NCBI GenBank assembly: GCA_964437615.1
Contig: CAYTHL010000007.1
Coordinates: 1 to 40,593 of the forward strand
DNA from: RGIG4790 sp964437615
Lineage (GTDB): Bacteria > Bacillota > Clostridia > Christensenellales > UBA1242
Direction of reading: 5' to 3'
Length of the DNA: 40,593 bases
This document shows, piece by piece, positions 22,593 to 31,228 of this stretch. The notes under the pieces were generated by a model. That model was not told where the DNA came from. It saw only the letters and a program-made list of their open reading frames with translations, and made no database searches. Made by a program: the position numbers and the translations under genes. Numbering within the stretch: position 1 is the stretch's first letter; each line of letters opens with the position of its first letter.

Positions 22593-23117
22593 TTAATATT
22601 CGGCTATAGCTTTTGCTAAATCTTTTTTTAACTTGGCGTTGGCAAAGCCTAATTTTTCTAAAATTTGCCCCGAACTTTTGCGGTAAAAGGCAATTTTATC
22701 TGCCCCCCAGCCCGGAACTCTATCTCGCAAATTAAATAGTCTATCTGCCATTTTTAAAATGGCAATTTCTCTTGGTTGACGCAAAATTCTATTTATGCAA
22801 TCTGGCATTTGCTCTTCTTCTGGCAACTTTTTGTTTTTGGTTAGCGCTTGCACACCATCGGCAACTTCTACCCCAAATTCTTGCTTTATTTGCGCATAGG
22901 TTACCGAAGTGTCTTCTAATGTGTCGTGCAAAAGTGCAGTGCAAACAAGTAAATCCCAATTTATGTTTTTGCAATAGCTTGCATATTTTATGGCACAAGC
23001 AGTAACCCCCATAAAATGCATAGCGTATGGCGCCCAAGAATCGTGCCGCATATACTGGCCTTTATGAGCTCTTGCTGCAAAATACATTGCCTTGTTAAAT
23101 CTACTGTTTTCCCACAT
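22593..23117 (-). CDS. HD-domain protein, small alarmone hydrolase / MESH1-like
   Basis: This 174-residue protein resembles the hydrolase half of RelA/SpoT on its own. His18 in AARAHKGQY, His34 in PYAMHFMGV, and His64-Asp65 in LLHDTLEDT form the metal site; ILKMADRLFNLRD matches the KxADRxxNL motif. Stand-alone members (Mesh1, bacterial SAH) hydrolyse (p)ppGpp or related nucleotides such as NADPH; which applies is not visible. There is no synthetase domain. It is the last gene of a four-gene operon, 28 bp after its neighbour, with proteins I cannot identify, so it may serve a local rather than a global role. Confidence 0.8.
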   Translation of the reverse strand: MWENSRFNKAMYFAARAHKGQYMRHDSWAPYAMHFMGVTACAIKYASYCKNINWDLLVCTALLHDTLEDTSVTYAQIKQEFGVEVADGVQALTKNKKLPEEEQMPDCINRILRQPREIAILKMADRLFNLRDRVPGWGADKIAFYRKSSGQILEKLGFANAKLKKDLAKAIAEY

Positions 23118-23145
23118 GATATACCTCTTTTGCTAAATTTTGCCT

Positions 23146-23673
23146 TTAAGTTGTTCCGTGTTGCTTTATATGACCAATTTTGTACTCTACCTTTTTTATT
23201 TTACCCAGTGTTGGAGCAAGGGTTACCGGCAGAGAACTTTCTATTAGCGACAATATTTGGCTGCGAACATTTTTTGGCAGATAATAACTAAACTGATAGC
23301 CCTGTTTAGTTATATCCACCCCCACCAAGTTGCCATATTCTTGCAGTTTTGTATATTCACATTTGCCTTTAAACTCTTCTACTGCATAGCAAGCAAGGTC
23401 TAGAACGCTATCTATTTTTTCTTCGCTACTTTTTTTGGTAAGTTTTTTAACTTTTTTTTGTAATTTGGGCGGAAGTACTGCCACTATCGCCAAAAAGGTA
23501 GGCAAATAAGTTTGGTAAGTTAAGTCGTCTTTTATTTGCAATACATGACACAAACTTTCTATATTTCTAATTTTTTGGACATACTCGTAGCAAGTGTAGC
23601 CGTCATCTACATAGAGCGGCTGCCAGCCAACTGCCCCCGCAAGTTTGTGTAAATCTACTTTTTTATCTGCCAC
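23146..23673 (-). CDS. Protein of unknown function in the HD operon (third gene)
   Basis: This 175-residue soluble protein begins MADKKVDLHKLAGAVGWQPLYVDDGYTC. It contains a Lys-rich helix (LPPKLQKKVKKLTKKSSEEK, about 68-87) and a C-terminal mixed alpha/beta part. No known motif is visible. The start follows the previous stop by 3 bp and the next gene follows by 28 bp, so it is firmly within the operon. Function unknown. Confidence 0.75.
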   Translation of the reverse strand: MADKKVDLHKLAGAVGWQPLYVDDGYTCYEYVQKIRNIESLCHVLQIKDDLTYQTYLPTFLAIVAVLPPKLQKKVKKLTKKSSEEKIDSVLDLACYAVEEFKGKCEYTKLQEYGNLVGVDITKQGYQFSYYLPKNVRSQILSLIESSLPVTLAPTLGKIKKVEYKIGHIKQHGTT

Positions 23674-23676
23674 AGC

Positions 23677-24267
23677 CTACTCCATTTGTTCGGCAGGCTG
23701 CCCAGCCAGTTGTGCCGCCGCCACCTTCCAATATTCGTTTAAGTTTTGCACAAGGGCATCTTTGTTTGGCCAATTAGACTGACTTATATATCCTAGTGTT
23801 TCGGCAAAAATATTGCCAACCATTTTTAAATAACCTTCTGCCCATTCAGCATCAGTGGCACTTGCATTTTTTGCCATAGCAAGCAAACCTTGAACATAAT
23901 CTTGCGGGTCAAATTTTTCTGGATAACTTTCTGCAAAAGTTTGCGCTCTGCTTAAATTTTGATACATTAAGCCCGAGTCGTAACAACTTTTTTCGTCATA
24001 AAATTTTGCATTGCAATTATGCACTTGTTTTAAATTAATCATAGCGTCTGTTGCAAGCACTTGAGGGATTTCGGCTTTATTAAGGCTTATTTGAACATGT
24101 TTTATACCTTTTTGGCTATTTACATAGCCGTCAAAAGCTAAAGTATTGGTATCTTTATTAAAAGTGGGGTGCATATTAAACAAACATGCCATTCTTATTA
24201 AACTATATTTTACAAAGGTATCGTCAGTTGGGTTTGCTTGTAAATTTTTTGTTGATGATAATGCCAT
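23677..24267 (-). CDS. Protein of unknown function in the HD operon (second gene)
   Basis: This 196-residue soluble protein has an alpha-helical C-terminal half (SRAQTFAESYPEKFDPQDYV, then a long helix to QPAEQME). The N-terminal TFVKYSLIRMACLFNMHPTF resembles AFNKFQIINLALCCGYAPMV in the unlinked-promoter gene at 24739-25449, and both have a later [SD]P..[YF]..{2}.[GN][IL][LI] region, so the two may be distant paralogues. The gene starts 2 bp after the HicB-like stop. Function unknown. Confidence 0.75.
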   Translation of the reverse strand: MALSSTKNLQANPTDDTFVKYSLIRMACLFNMHPTFNKDTNTLAFDGYVNSQKGIKHVQISLNKAEIPQVLATDAMINLKQVHNCNAKFYDEKSCYDSGLMYQNLSRAQTFAESYPEKFDPQDYVQGLLAMAKNASATDAEWAEGYLKMVGNIFAETLGYISQSNWPNKDALVQNLNEYWKVAAAQLAGQPAEQME

Positions 24268-24269
24268 AA

Positions 24270-24608
24270 TTAATCCTCCCTATTAACTAGCATTTTAGAG
24301 AAAAAGTCTTTATAGGACTGTTCCGACTGAGTAAGCTGCAATTTGCCGTCTTCTAACTCGCAGGCATTTAAAAGCACAATCCGCTTAGGATTAAGCCCCA
24401 CCGTCTGCTGATAGGTGCTTGGCTCAGAAATATCTGCTTCCATTTTGGACGCAAACTCCAAATACGCCATTAGGCTACTTTCGGCTTGCAGATAGGTTTC
24501 TTCCACTGTTTGACCATACACCGAAATATCTAGATCTGGAAAAAGCCCTATATAGCAACCGTCGTTATTATCTGCAAAAAGTACTAGCGGATAAATATAC
24601 TTACTCAT
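24270..24608 (-). CDS. HicB-like protein (orphan)
   Basis: This 112-residue protein has the HicB fold signature: an N-terminal strand YPLVLFADNNDGCYIGLFPDLD, then ISVYGQTVEETYLQAESSLMAYLEFA. HicB proteins are antitoxins that neutralise HicA RNases, but no HicA-sized gene is adjacent and no C-terminal HTH or ribbon-helix-helix domain is visible. It heads the four-gene HD operon, so it may have been recruited as a binding or regulatory subunit. Confidence 0.75.
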   Translation of the reverse strand: MSKYIYPLVLFADNNDGCYIGLFPDLDISVYGQTVEETYLQAESSLMAYLEFASKMEADISEPSTYQQTVGLNPKRIVLLNACELEDGKLQLTQSEQSYKDFFSKMLVNRED

Positions 24609-24642
24609 AATGTCTCCTATAAAAACAAGATTACTTGTTGAT

Positions 24643-24672
24643 ATTTTATCACGATAATTATTAAAATGTAAA
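24643..24672 (-). promoter_or_regulatory. Promoter of the HicB-like/HD operon
   Basis: On the minus strand, TTTACA (24667-24672), 18 bp, TAAAAT (24643-24648); a GGAG ribosome site follows before ATG 24608. Confidence 0.7.
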
Positions 24673-24695
24673 ACGATTTTTTGCTAAAATCATAA

Positions 24696-24720
24696 AAAGT
24701 GAGCAATTTTTGCCCACTTT
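24696..24720 (-). terminator. Terminator of the 25449 gene
   Basis: AAAGTG and CACTTT, continued by GCAA/TTGC after one mismatch, form an 11-position stem followed on the minus strand by a T tract. It lies about 20 bp beyond the stop of the minus-strand gene. Confidence 0.8.
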
Positions 24721-24738
24721 AAATTTGTTTGTTGTTCT

Positions 24739-25449
24739 TTATTCTCCTGGTTGAAATTCATCTTTTATATTTACTTTACTTTTTTGGCTAATTTCTTTAC
24801 TAGTTTTGTCAGTTTGTTTGCCAGTATTTGCTCTAAATTGGTTTTCTATTACACTTTCTATAATTTTTTGATAACCAGACAAATCTGCCGCAATTTCTCT
24901 GGCATCTAGCCAAGAAAGGCCAGCTATATTACTAATAGCGCTTTGGTAATTTTGCCTAACTTTATTATAAAACGACATGCCCGAACTTCCACCAAAATAA
25001 TTTTGTTGTGCCTCGATAATGTTTTGTAGAAACTCCACCGGAGATAATTTCCCTAGTCCGTCTATATCATTTAAATTTTTAACGCTAGCCAACTTTGCCA
25101 TTTCTTCGGCATTTTTAAAATCGGCAGTTGGTACTGTGTATTTTTTGTTGTTTAAACACCTTTTATTGTACGAATCTTTTATTTTTTCTAAAAATATTGC
25201 ACAGCAAGGAATATTTCCGTAACAGACATCAATACCACCATTGCCTTTTAAAATATGCTTATTTCCGTTTACAGATGCTATAACAAAATCGCCTAACATT
25301 AGTTTTTCTTCGGGCTGATATTTTGGGGTTTTGGACACTTTGGTTACCATAGGAGCATATCCGCAACATAGTGCAAGATTTATTATTTGAAATTTATTAA
25401 ACGCCGCCGCATTTTTATTGCTGATATATTTAGTTTCCGCGTATGACAT
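24739..25449 (-). CDS. Soluble protein of unknown function
   Basis: This 236-residue protein begins MSYAETKYISNKNAAAFNKF and ends in a charged, probably disordered tail (KTSKEISQKSKVNIKDEFQPGE). It has three cysteines in LALCCGYAP, and VCYGNIPCCAIFLEKI carries more, but the spacing is not a clear metal motif. The N-terminal region resembles the unknown gene at 23677-24267. It is a single gene with its own consensus promoter, an AAGGAG site and a terminator. Function unknown. Confidence 0.75.
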   Translation of the reverse strand: MSYAETKYISNKNAAAFNKFQIINLALCCGYAPMVTKVSKTPKYQPEEKLMLGDFVIASVNGNKHILKGNGGIDVCYGNIPCCAIFLEKIKDSYNKRCLNNKKYTVPTADFKNAEEMAKLASVKNLNDIDGLGKLSPVEFLQNIIEAQQNYFGGSSGMSFYNKVRQNYQSAISNIAGLSWLDAREIAADLSGYQKIIESVIENQFRANTGKQTDKTSKEISQKSKVNIKDEFQPGE

Positions 25450-25512
25450 ATTTGTTCTCCTTGTGTTTAATTATGCTATTGTATTGTTATATCGCTTAAC
25501 TTTACACTGGCG

Positions 25513-25541
25513 ATTATATCACTCTTTTGCAGTTTTGTAAA
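25513..25541 (-). promoter_or_regulatory. Promoter of the 25449 gene
   Basis: On the minus strand, TTTACA (25536-25541), 17 bp, TATAAT (25513-25518). Confidence 0.85.
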
Positions 25542-25585
25542 TACCCTTTTTTACATATTTTGCTAAATTTTTTATAACTTAAGTT

Positions 25586-27556
25586 TTAAGCACCAAATTT
25601 TAAGGTTATAGCGCTGTTTTCTCCCCTTATATAAAATGAAGGATTAAGATTGTTTGCATCAATTATGCTGCCAGATGCCACTAGCGTATCGCCTTGATAA
25701 ACTTTGCTGCTGCGTCCATACAAATAGTAACTATTGCTAACTTCAATGTAACTTATGCACTCGGCATTTATATTAACCGACCCTGTGCTGCCAGAATGAG
25801 TAACTTTAACATTACTTGCATCTCCACCAAAGGTTAGGTTTATATTGGTTTTAGCTTTTACCGTAACACTACCCATAAGCCCAGTTGCTGTTACGGCTTT
25901 GCTTGCCGAAATAGTTATATCTGTGCTACTCAAATTGTTTAGCGTAACACTGCTTCCGCTAGATATATTTACACTTCCAGTTGTATTATAAGCACTAATA
26001 CCGCCATAGGTGCTTGATGCAGACAAATTGCCAACTGTGCCAGACTCTCCCACCTTTATTGCGCCACCAGAGGTCTTAATTGTGGTTTCCCCAGAGGAGC
26101 CTAGGGTAATGCTGCTATTATAACCAACAATTTCTGCCGAACCCGCCGAACCAATTGTTATAGCACTGCTGTTTGTATTGCTTACGTTTTTGTTTATCTC
26201 TAGCTTGCCAGTAACCGAATTTACAGTTATTGTGCCTCCAGTGCTGTCTATAAATGCGTCTCCGCCAACTGCAGAAAGCTTAATTTTGCCCTTTGTTGTA
26301 GAAACCACCGCCTTGCCAAGCACATTTATCCCGCTATCTGAGTAGCCAACTATGCTGCCCGTTTGGTTGCTTGCAGTTAAAGCCATACAACTAGCCAATT
26401 TAATTTGACCTGTTTGGTTGGTTATATTGGCTGTGCCGCCTATTGCTCCGCTAAAAGTAATATCTCCAGATTTGGTTACTGCTTTAGCCTCGCCAGTTAC
26501 ACTTGTGCAAGAGATATTTCCTGTTGTGGTTGTTGCTTTAAAGGCGCCGTTAACAGCACCGATATTAATATTGCCAGTAGTTGTAGTAATTGTGGCATCG
26601 GCGGCGCTTGTTAGTTTTACATTTGCACGCTTGGTGATAATTGTTACATTGCCAGAGGCTTGCCCCAGAGTGATGCTGCCAGAATTGTTAGATATCTCTA
26701 TAGTTTGCCCGGATACATTGCCTACCGACAAACCTCCAGTTTTGCTAGTAAATTTTAAGTTGCCGCCAACGCTACCATTAACAGTTACACTGCCAGAAGA
26801 TGTTTCTGCCGTTAATGCTCCACCACAATTTTTTAGGTTTAGTTTGCCAGATTTTGATGTGTAATTTACACTTCCGTTTATAGTACCATTATCTGTAAAG
26901 TTTCCACTGCTAGTAGATACATCAACATTATTTAAAGTAACCTTTTCTGATAAAGTAACCGCCTTTTTGATACCTATTTTAAAAGAGCCATTTACTGTTA
27001 ATTTGTTATTTATATTAATGCTGCCAGTTGTATTTAAAGTTAAGTTTGCCAAATTTTGCTCTTGCCCTTCTAGGGTAATATCGCTATTAGTGCTTTTTAT
27101 TTCTATACTATTGCTTTTGTTAAACGACATTGGCAAAATAATTTCTAGATAAAACTCTCTAGAAGAGTTTGCCCACAAAAACTTTTTGTATTGACTAATG
27201 TTTATATAGGCTGTGCCACTACTATTGCTGGTATATTCATTTCCATTGCCGTCCAAAACACTAATGCTTGGCGTATTGTTACTGGTTGTAAACCCTTGAT
27301 ATCTTTGCACCAAATGCACACCTGTGTCGCCAGCGGCACCAAATTTTATGGTAATTGGAACATCGTAAGTTGTAAGGCAAATATCTGTATTTAAAGATAT
27401 CTCTTCCATATAATCGTAGTTGCCAACTGCCGCAGATATAAATTTAACACCAAAAATAGTTGTGCCAGGAGCCAACATTAGTATAATTACCCAAAGTAGC
27501 GGGCAAAATATAAGCACGCACAAAATTGCAATTACATATCCCCAACCTTTTTTCAT
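25586..27556 (-). CDS. Surface-exposed DUF4097-like beta-helix protein
   Basis: This 656-residue protein has one N-terminal membrane helix (about residues 6-28) and a large Ser/Thr/Gly-rich extracytoplasmic part made of short beta repeats such as GNITTTTGNINIGAVNG-type units and GSVTVKAKTNI. These match the putative-adhesin DUF4097/DUF4098 pattern, predicted to form a right-handed beta-helix. No LPXTG or other anchor is seen at the C terminus (YIRGENSAITLKFGA), so anchoring is by the N-terminal helix. I choose ATG 27556 because GAGGA lies 6 nt upstream; the in-frame ATG at 27562 is only one base from that ribosome site. It is single, with its own promoter. Function unknown; cell-surface structure or adhesion is likely. 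Confidence 0.75.
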   Translation of the reverse strand: MKKGWGYVIAILCVLIFCPLLWVIILMLAPGTTIFGVKFISAAVGNYDYMEEISLNTDICLTTYDVPITIKFGAAGDTGVHLVQRYQGFTTSNNTPSISVLDGNGNEYTSNSSGTAYINISQYKKFLWANSSREFYLEIILPMSFNKSNSIEIKSTNSDITLEGQEQNLANLTLNTTGSININNKLTVNGSFKIGIKKAVTLSEKVTLNNVDVSTSSGNFTDNGTINGSVNYTSKSGKLNLKNCGGALTAETSSGSVTVNGSVGGNLKFTSKTGGLSVGNVSGQTIEISNNSGSITLGQASGNVTIITKRANVKLTSAADATITTTTGNINIGAVNGAFKATTTTGNISCTSVTGEAKAVTKSGDITFSGAIGGTANITNQTGQIKLASCMALTASNQTGSIVGYSDSGINVLGKAVVSTTKGKIKLSAVGGDAFIDSTGGTITVNSVTGKLEINKNVSNTNSSAITIGSAGSAEIVGYNSSITLGSSGETTIKTSGGAIKVGESGTVGNLSASSTYGGISAYNTTGSVNISSGSSVTLNNLSSTDITISASKAVTATGLMGSVTVKAKTNINLTFGGDASNVKVTHSGSTGSVNINAECISYIEVSNSYYLYGRSSKVYQGDTLVASGSIIDANNLNPSFYIRGENSAITLKFGA

Positions 27557-27609
27557 AAACATTCCTCGCTAAATGTATTTTTAAAATTTTCTTTTTATTT
27601 TGCAATAAT

Positions 27610-27638
27610 ATATTAACATTTAAAACGATATCTGTCAA
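27610..27638 (-). promoter_or_regulatory. Promoter of the DUF4097-like gene
   Basis: On the minus strand, TTGACA (27633-27638), 17 bp, TAATAT (27610-27615). Confidence 0.85.
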
Positions 27639-27729
27639 TAATTATTGTAAGGATAGTTTGCAACAAAAAATATAACTTATATGTTAAAATTTAAAAATTA
27701 AAACTGCTTAAAATTTGTACTTTGCAAGC

Positions 27730-27756
27730 AAAAAAGTAGACGGCGTGCAACTTTTT
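27730..27756 (-). terminator. Possible terminator of the gatCAB-aspS operon
   Basis: AAAAAGT and ACTTTTT enclose a GC-rich 12-nt loop about 35 bp beyond the aspS stop, running into T residues on the minus strand. The stem is mostly A-T, so the call is weak. Confidence 0.45.
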
Positions 27757-27789
27757 GGCGTGCCGCAAAATAAATTTAAAATTGTATGC

Positions 27790-29514
27790 TTATCTTAACT
27801 TTATATGGGCTTCGCGCAACTGCTTTTCGGTGACTTGTGCAGGTGCGCCGCACATTTTGTCTTCGCCCTTGCCGTTTAGCGGAAACAATATCATATCTCT
27901 TAAACTTTGGCTGCCAGAAATTAGCATTAAAAATCTATCTATACCAAGCGCCCAACCAGCGTGAGGTGGCACGCCAAACTCAAAGGCGTTATACATTGCT
28001 CCAAATTTTTCTATTAGGTCTTCTTTTGTGTAGCCCAAAATATTAAACACCTTTTCCATGGTTTCCAGCTGGTTGTTTCTAACGGCACCAGACAGAACCT
28101 CTACGCCGTCGACAACCAAGTCGAACTGATCGGCAGTAATGTCTAGCAGATTGTCAGTTTCTAAGGCCGCCGCCCCGCCCATTGGCATACTAAATGGGTT
28201 ATGACTAAAGGTTATTTTGCCGTCTTCGCCCTTTTCAAACATAGGAAAATCGGTTATCCAGCAAATTGAGTGGCGGGTAGTGTTTATCAGCCCCAAAGTT
28301 TCGGCAACTTTGGTGCGAAGCAGCGATGCCAAACGGCAGCAGTTTGCATTGCTGTCGGCAATAATAAAGATATCTTGGCCAACTTTTGCGCCGCACGCCT
28401 TAACCATGCCGTCGCACTCTTGTTTAGAAATAAATTTGATAATTGGGCCCTTTAGGTTGTCTTCTTCCACCCTAACCCACGCTAAGCCCTTTGCCCCAGC
28501 GTTTAGCATATAATCGGTTAACTTTTCAAAAAAACTCTTTGACTGCTGGCTTGCGTCTATGGCAAACCCTCTAACCGTTTTGCCAGCAAAAGCGCTAAAG
28601 GCAGAATTAGCAAAAACTTCTGTAAAATCGGCCAAAACTATTGGGTTGCGCAAATCGGGCTTGTCGGTGCCGTACTTAACCATGGCTTCTTTATAACTAA
28701 TCTTTTTATAAGGAGGTCTGTCAAAAGTTTTGGTTGCGTATTTTTTAAGCAACTTGTCCAACACAACTTCCAAAACTTGGCGGGCATCTTCGCCGCCCGA
28801 AAAACTCATTTCGGCATCTAGCTGATAAAATTCGCCGCTATGTCTGTCTGCGCGGGGGTCTTCATCCCTAAAACATGGGGCTATTTGAAAATATTTGTCC
28901 ATGCCAGCAACCATTAAAAGCTGCTTAAATTGTTGCGGCGCCTGCGGAAGGGCAAAAAACTTGCCTTTGTGCAAACGGCTTGGCACAATATAATCTCGGG
29001 CGCCTTCTGGGCTGCTAGCTGTAAGTATTGGCGTTTGAAACTCTTCAAAATCTAGCCCACGCATAATGGTGCGGCAGTCAAAAATAAATTCACTTCTAAG
29101 TTTCATATTTGCTTGCATTTTAGGGTTGCGCAGGTCTAAATACCTAAACTTTAAACGCGTATCTTCGGTAACATTCATGCTAGCCTCAATTTCAAAAGGT
29201 AAGGCCTGCTGGCAGCGGCTTAAAACAACCAAACTGTCTATTTTTAGTTCAACCTTGCCACTAGCAAGTTTTGCATTTTCGGTGCCTGCTGTACGCTCTA
29301 CAATAGTGCCAGTAGCGCTAATTACACTCTCTTTGTTTACCCCGTCTAACAAGGTTTTGTTTTCGGCTTTTAGCTGCACCACGCCGTAATGGTCGCGCAG
29401 GTCAACAAAAAATATGCCGCCGTGGTCGCGAATAGTTGATACCCAGCCCGCTAAAGTAACTTTTTTGCCCAACATTTTTTCGGTTATCTGTTTGCTTGTA
29501 TGTGTTCTGTACAT
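27790..29514 (-). CDS. aspS: Aspartyl-tRNA synthetase, probably non-discriminating
   Basis: This 574-residue class II synthetase charges tRNA-Asp and probably also tRNA-Asn with aspartate. The anticodon-binding OB fold (residues 1-100), motif 2 (FRDEDPRADRHSGEFYQLD) and motif 3 (GWALGIDRFLML) are complete, and the bacterial GAD insertion is present. His31 in RDHGG corresponds to His31 of the Pseudomonas aeruginosa enzyme, where discriminating enzymes carry Leu; this position is linked to misacylation of tRNA-Asn. The gene lies in the same operon as gatC-gatA-gatB, which would convert Asp-tRNA-Asn to Asn-tRNA-Asn. The gene assignment is certain; the specificity is an inference. Confidence 0.95.
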   Translation of the reverse strand: MYRTHTSKQITEKMLGKKVTLAGWVSTIRDHGGIFFVDLRDHYGVVQLKAENKTLLDGVNKESVISATGTIVERTAGTENAKLASGKVELKIDSLVVLSRCQQALPFEIEASMNVTEDTRLKFRYLDLRNPKMQANMKLRSEFIFDCRTIMRGLDFEEFQTPILTASSPEGARDYIVPSRLHKGKFFALPQAPQQFKQLLMVAGMDKYFQIAPCFRDEDPRADRHSGEFYQLDAEMSFSGGEDARQVLEVVLDKLLKKYATKTFDRPPYKKISYKEAMVKYGTDKPDLRNPIVLADFTEVFANSAFSAFAGKTVRGFAIDASQQSKSFFEKLTDYMLNAGAKGLAWVRVEEDNLKGPIIKFISKQECDGMVKACGAKVGQDIFIIADSNANCCRLASLLRTKVAETLGLINTTRHSICWITDFPMFEKGEDGKITFSHNPFSMPMGGAAALETDNLLDITADQFDLVVDGVEVLSGAVRNNQLETMEKVFNILGYTKEDLIEKFGAMYNAFEFGVPPHAGWALGIDRFLMLISGSQSLRDMILFPLNGKGEDKMCGAPAQVTEKQLREAHIKLR

Positions 29515-29672
29515 AATCTACTCCGTTATTTTAATTTTATTATTTTTTGCAATATTTTGCATTTTTTACACTATTTTTAATATAATTTTGCATTTTTACT
29601 AATATTTTAAAACAATTTTAAATTAAAATTTATCATTTTTTGCATTTCTGCAAATTAAAATGTTAAATTTAG

Positions 29673-31079
29673 TTATTTGTTTAGCATTTCGGCAATCATC
29701 TTGCCAACTTCGGCGGCATTTGCCTTACCTCTGCTAGCTTTCATTACGCCGCCTACCAAAAAGTTTATTACTTTGGGGTCGCCTTTCTGCTTATATTGCT
29801 CAACAACCGCTGGATTAGCTTTTATAACGTCCTCTACAAACTGGTTTAATTGGCTAGAGGTTATATCGCAAATATATCCCGCCGCCTTTGCCACTTGCTC
29901 GCTGCTTTCTGATGTTCCCCAAATTTTGCCTAGCAGCACCTTGCCGCTTTGGCGTTGAATTTTGCCTTCTCCCACCGCCTTAACTATCCAAACAAAGTTT
30001 TCGACGGACACTAATATTTTACCGTCACTTTCTTTGGTTTTTGCCATAACCTCGGTGGTAATCCAGTTACAAATATTTTTAGGACTTTTAAAAAGTTTAA
30101 TGCATTTTTGGTAAAAGGAAGCAATTTCGGCATCGCTAAGCAGTACACTTGCGTCATATTTACTTAAGCCAAATTCTTTGGTGTAAATTTCAAACAACTC
30201 CTCGGGCATTTTTGGCATAGTTTTTCTTATGGCATTTATCTGCTCGTTGGTTATTTCCACAACTGGCAAATCTGGGTCAGAAAAATATCTATAATCATTG
30301 CTATTTTCTTTGCTGCGCAGCGGATAGTTTTCGCCCAAGTCGTCGTCCCAGCGCAAGGTTTGCTGCAATATTGCGCCGCCGCTTTCTAGCACCGATTTTT
30401 GCCTGTCTATCTCGTAATCTATAGCCCTTTCAATAGCCTTTAGCCCGGTAAGGTTTTTCATCTCGGTGCGTACACCTAAGGTGCTACTGCCATGAGGCTT
30501 TAGGCTAATATTTACATCGGCACGCATCTGACCTTCTTGCATTTTGCACTCGGCAATGCCCGCAAAAATATATCTTAGCCTTAGCTTTTCTATAAATTCT
30601 ACGGCTTGCTTGGCGCTAGTTATGTCTGGCTCGGTTACAAGCTCTATAAGCGGCACGCCGCCACGATTGTAATCGACCAGTGTTTTATCCCCGTTGTGGA
30701 TAAGTTTGCCGGCATCTTCTTCTAGATGAATTCTATTTATGCGCACTTTTTGACCGCCCACCTCTAGGTACCCGTTTATACATATAGGTTTTTCTAACTG
30801 ACTTATTTGATAAGCCTTGGCTAGGTCTGGATAAAAGTAGTTTTTTCGTTCAAAAATTGCAATATTGTTGATTGTGCAGTTGGTGGCAAGCCCAGCCTTT
30901 ATTGTGTATTCTACCGCCTGCTTATTTAGCACGGGCAAAGCCCCCGGCATACCAATGCAAACTGGGCAACACTGAGTATTTGGGGCTGCAAGCGCAACAT
31001 TTTTGCAACTGCAAAAACATTTAGATTGCGTTTTTAGTTCAGCATGAACTTCTAACCCTATAACCACATCGTATTCCAT
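29673..31079 (-). CDS. gatB: Asp/Glu-tRNA amidotransferase subunit B
   Basis: This 468-residue tRNA-binding and kinase subunit of GatCAB activates the side-chain carboxylate of Asp- or Glu-tRNA with ATP. The opening DVVIGLEVHAELKT, the zinc site with CFCSC and CCPVC, the LEEDAGKL and DYNRGGVPLIELVTEPD segments and the C-terminal YqeY-like tail (ending VGKMIAEMLNK) are all present at normal length. It follows gatA by about 150 bp and precedes aspS by about 160 bp. Both spacers are AT-rich without a consensus promoter, consistent with one transcript. Confidence 0.97.
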   Translation of the reverse strand: MEYDVVIGLEVHAELKTQSKCFCSCKNVALAAPNTQCCPVCIGMPGALPVLNKQAVEYTIKAGLATNCTINNIAIFERKNYFYPDLAKAYQISQLEKPICINGYLEVGGQKVRINRIHLEEDAGKLIHNGDKTLVDYNRGGVPLIELVTEPDITSAKQAVEFIEKLRLRYIFAGIAECKMQEGQMRADVNISLKPHGSSTLGVRTEMKNLTGLKAIERAIDYEIDRQKSVLESGGAILQQTLRWDDDLGENYPLRSKENSNDYRYFSDPDLPVVEITNEQINAIRKTMPKMPEELFEIYTKEFGLSKYDASVLLSDAEIASFYQKCIKLFKSPKNICNWITTEVMAKTKESDGKILVSVENFVWIVKAVGEGKIQRQSGKVLLGKIWGTSESSEQVAKAAGYICDITSSQLNQFVEDVIKANPAVVEQYKQKGDPKVINFLVGGVMKASRGKANAAEVGKMIAEMLNK

Positions 31080-31228
31080 AAAAACTCCATTTTATTATTT
31101 ATTTTGTTTTTTATTGCAACTTTTGCAATATTTTATGCATTTTTACATTTATTTTTGTATATTTTGCAGATTTATAGCACTTTTGGGTAATTTTGCTATA
31201 ATTTTGCATCAATTTTAGCAAATTAGCG

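Noticed and set aside
24270..24608. Complete hicAB toxin-antitoxin pair
   Set aside because: No HicA-sized gene (about 60-80 residues with the double-stranded-RNA-binding fold) is found on either side.
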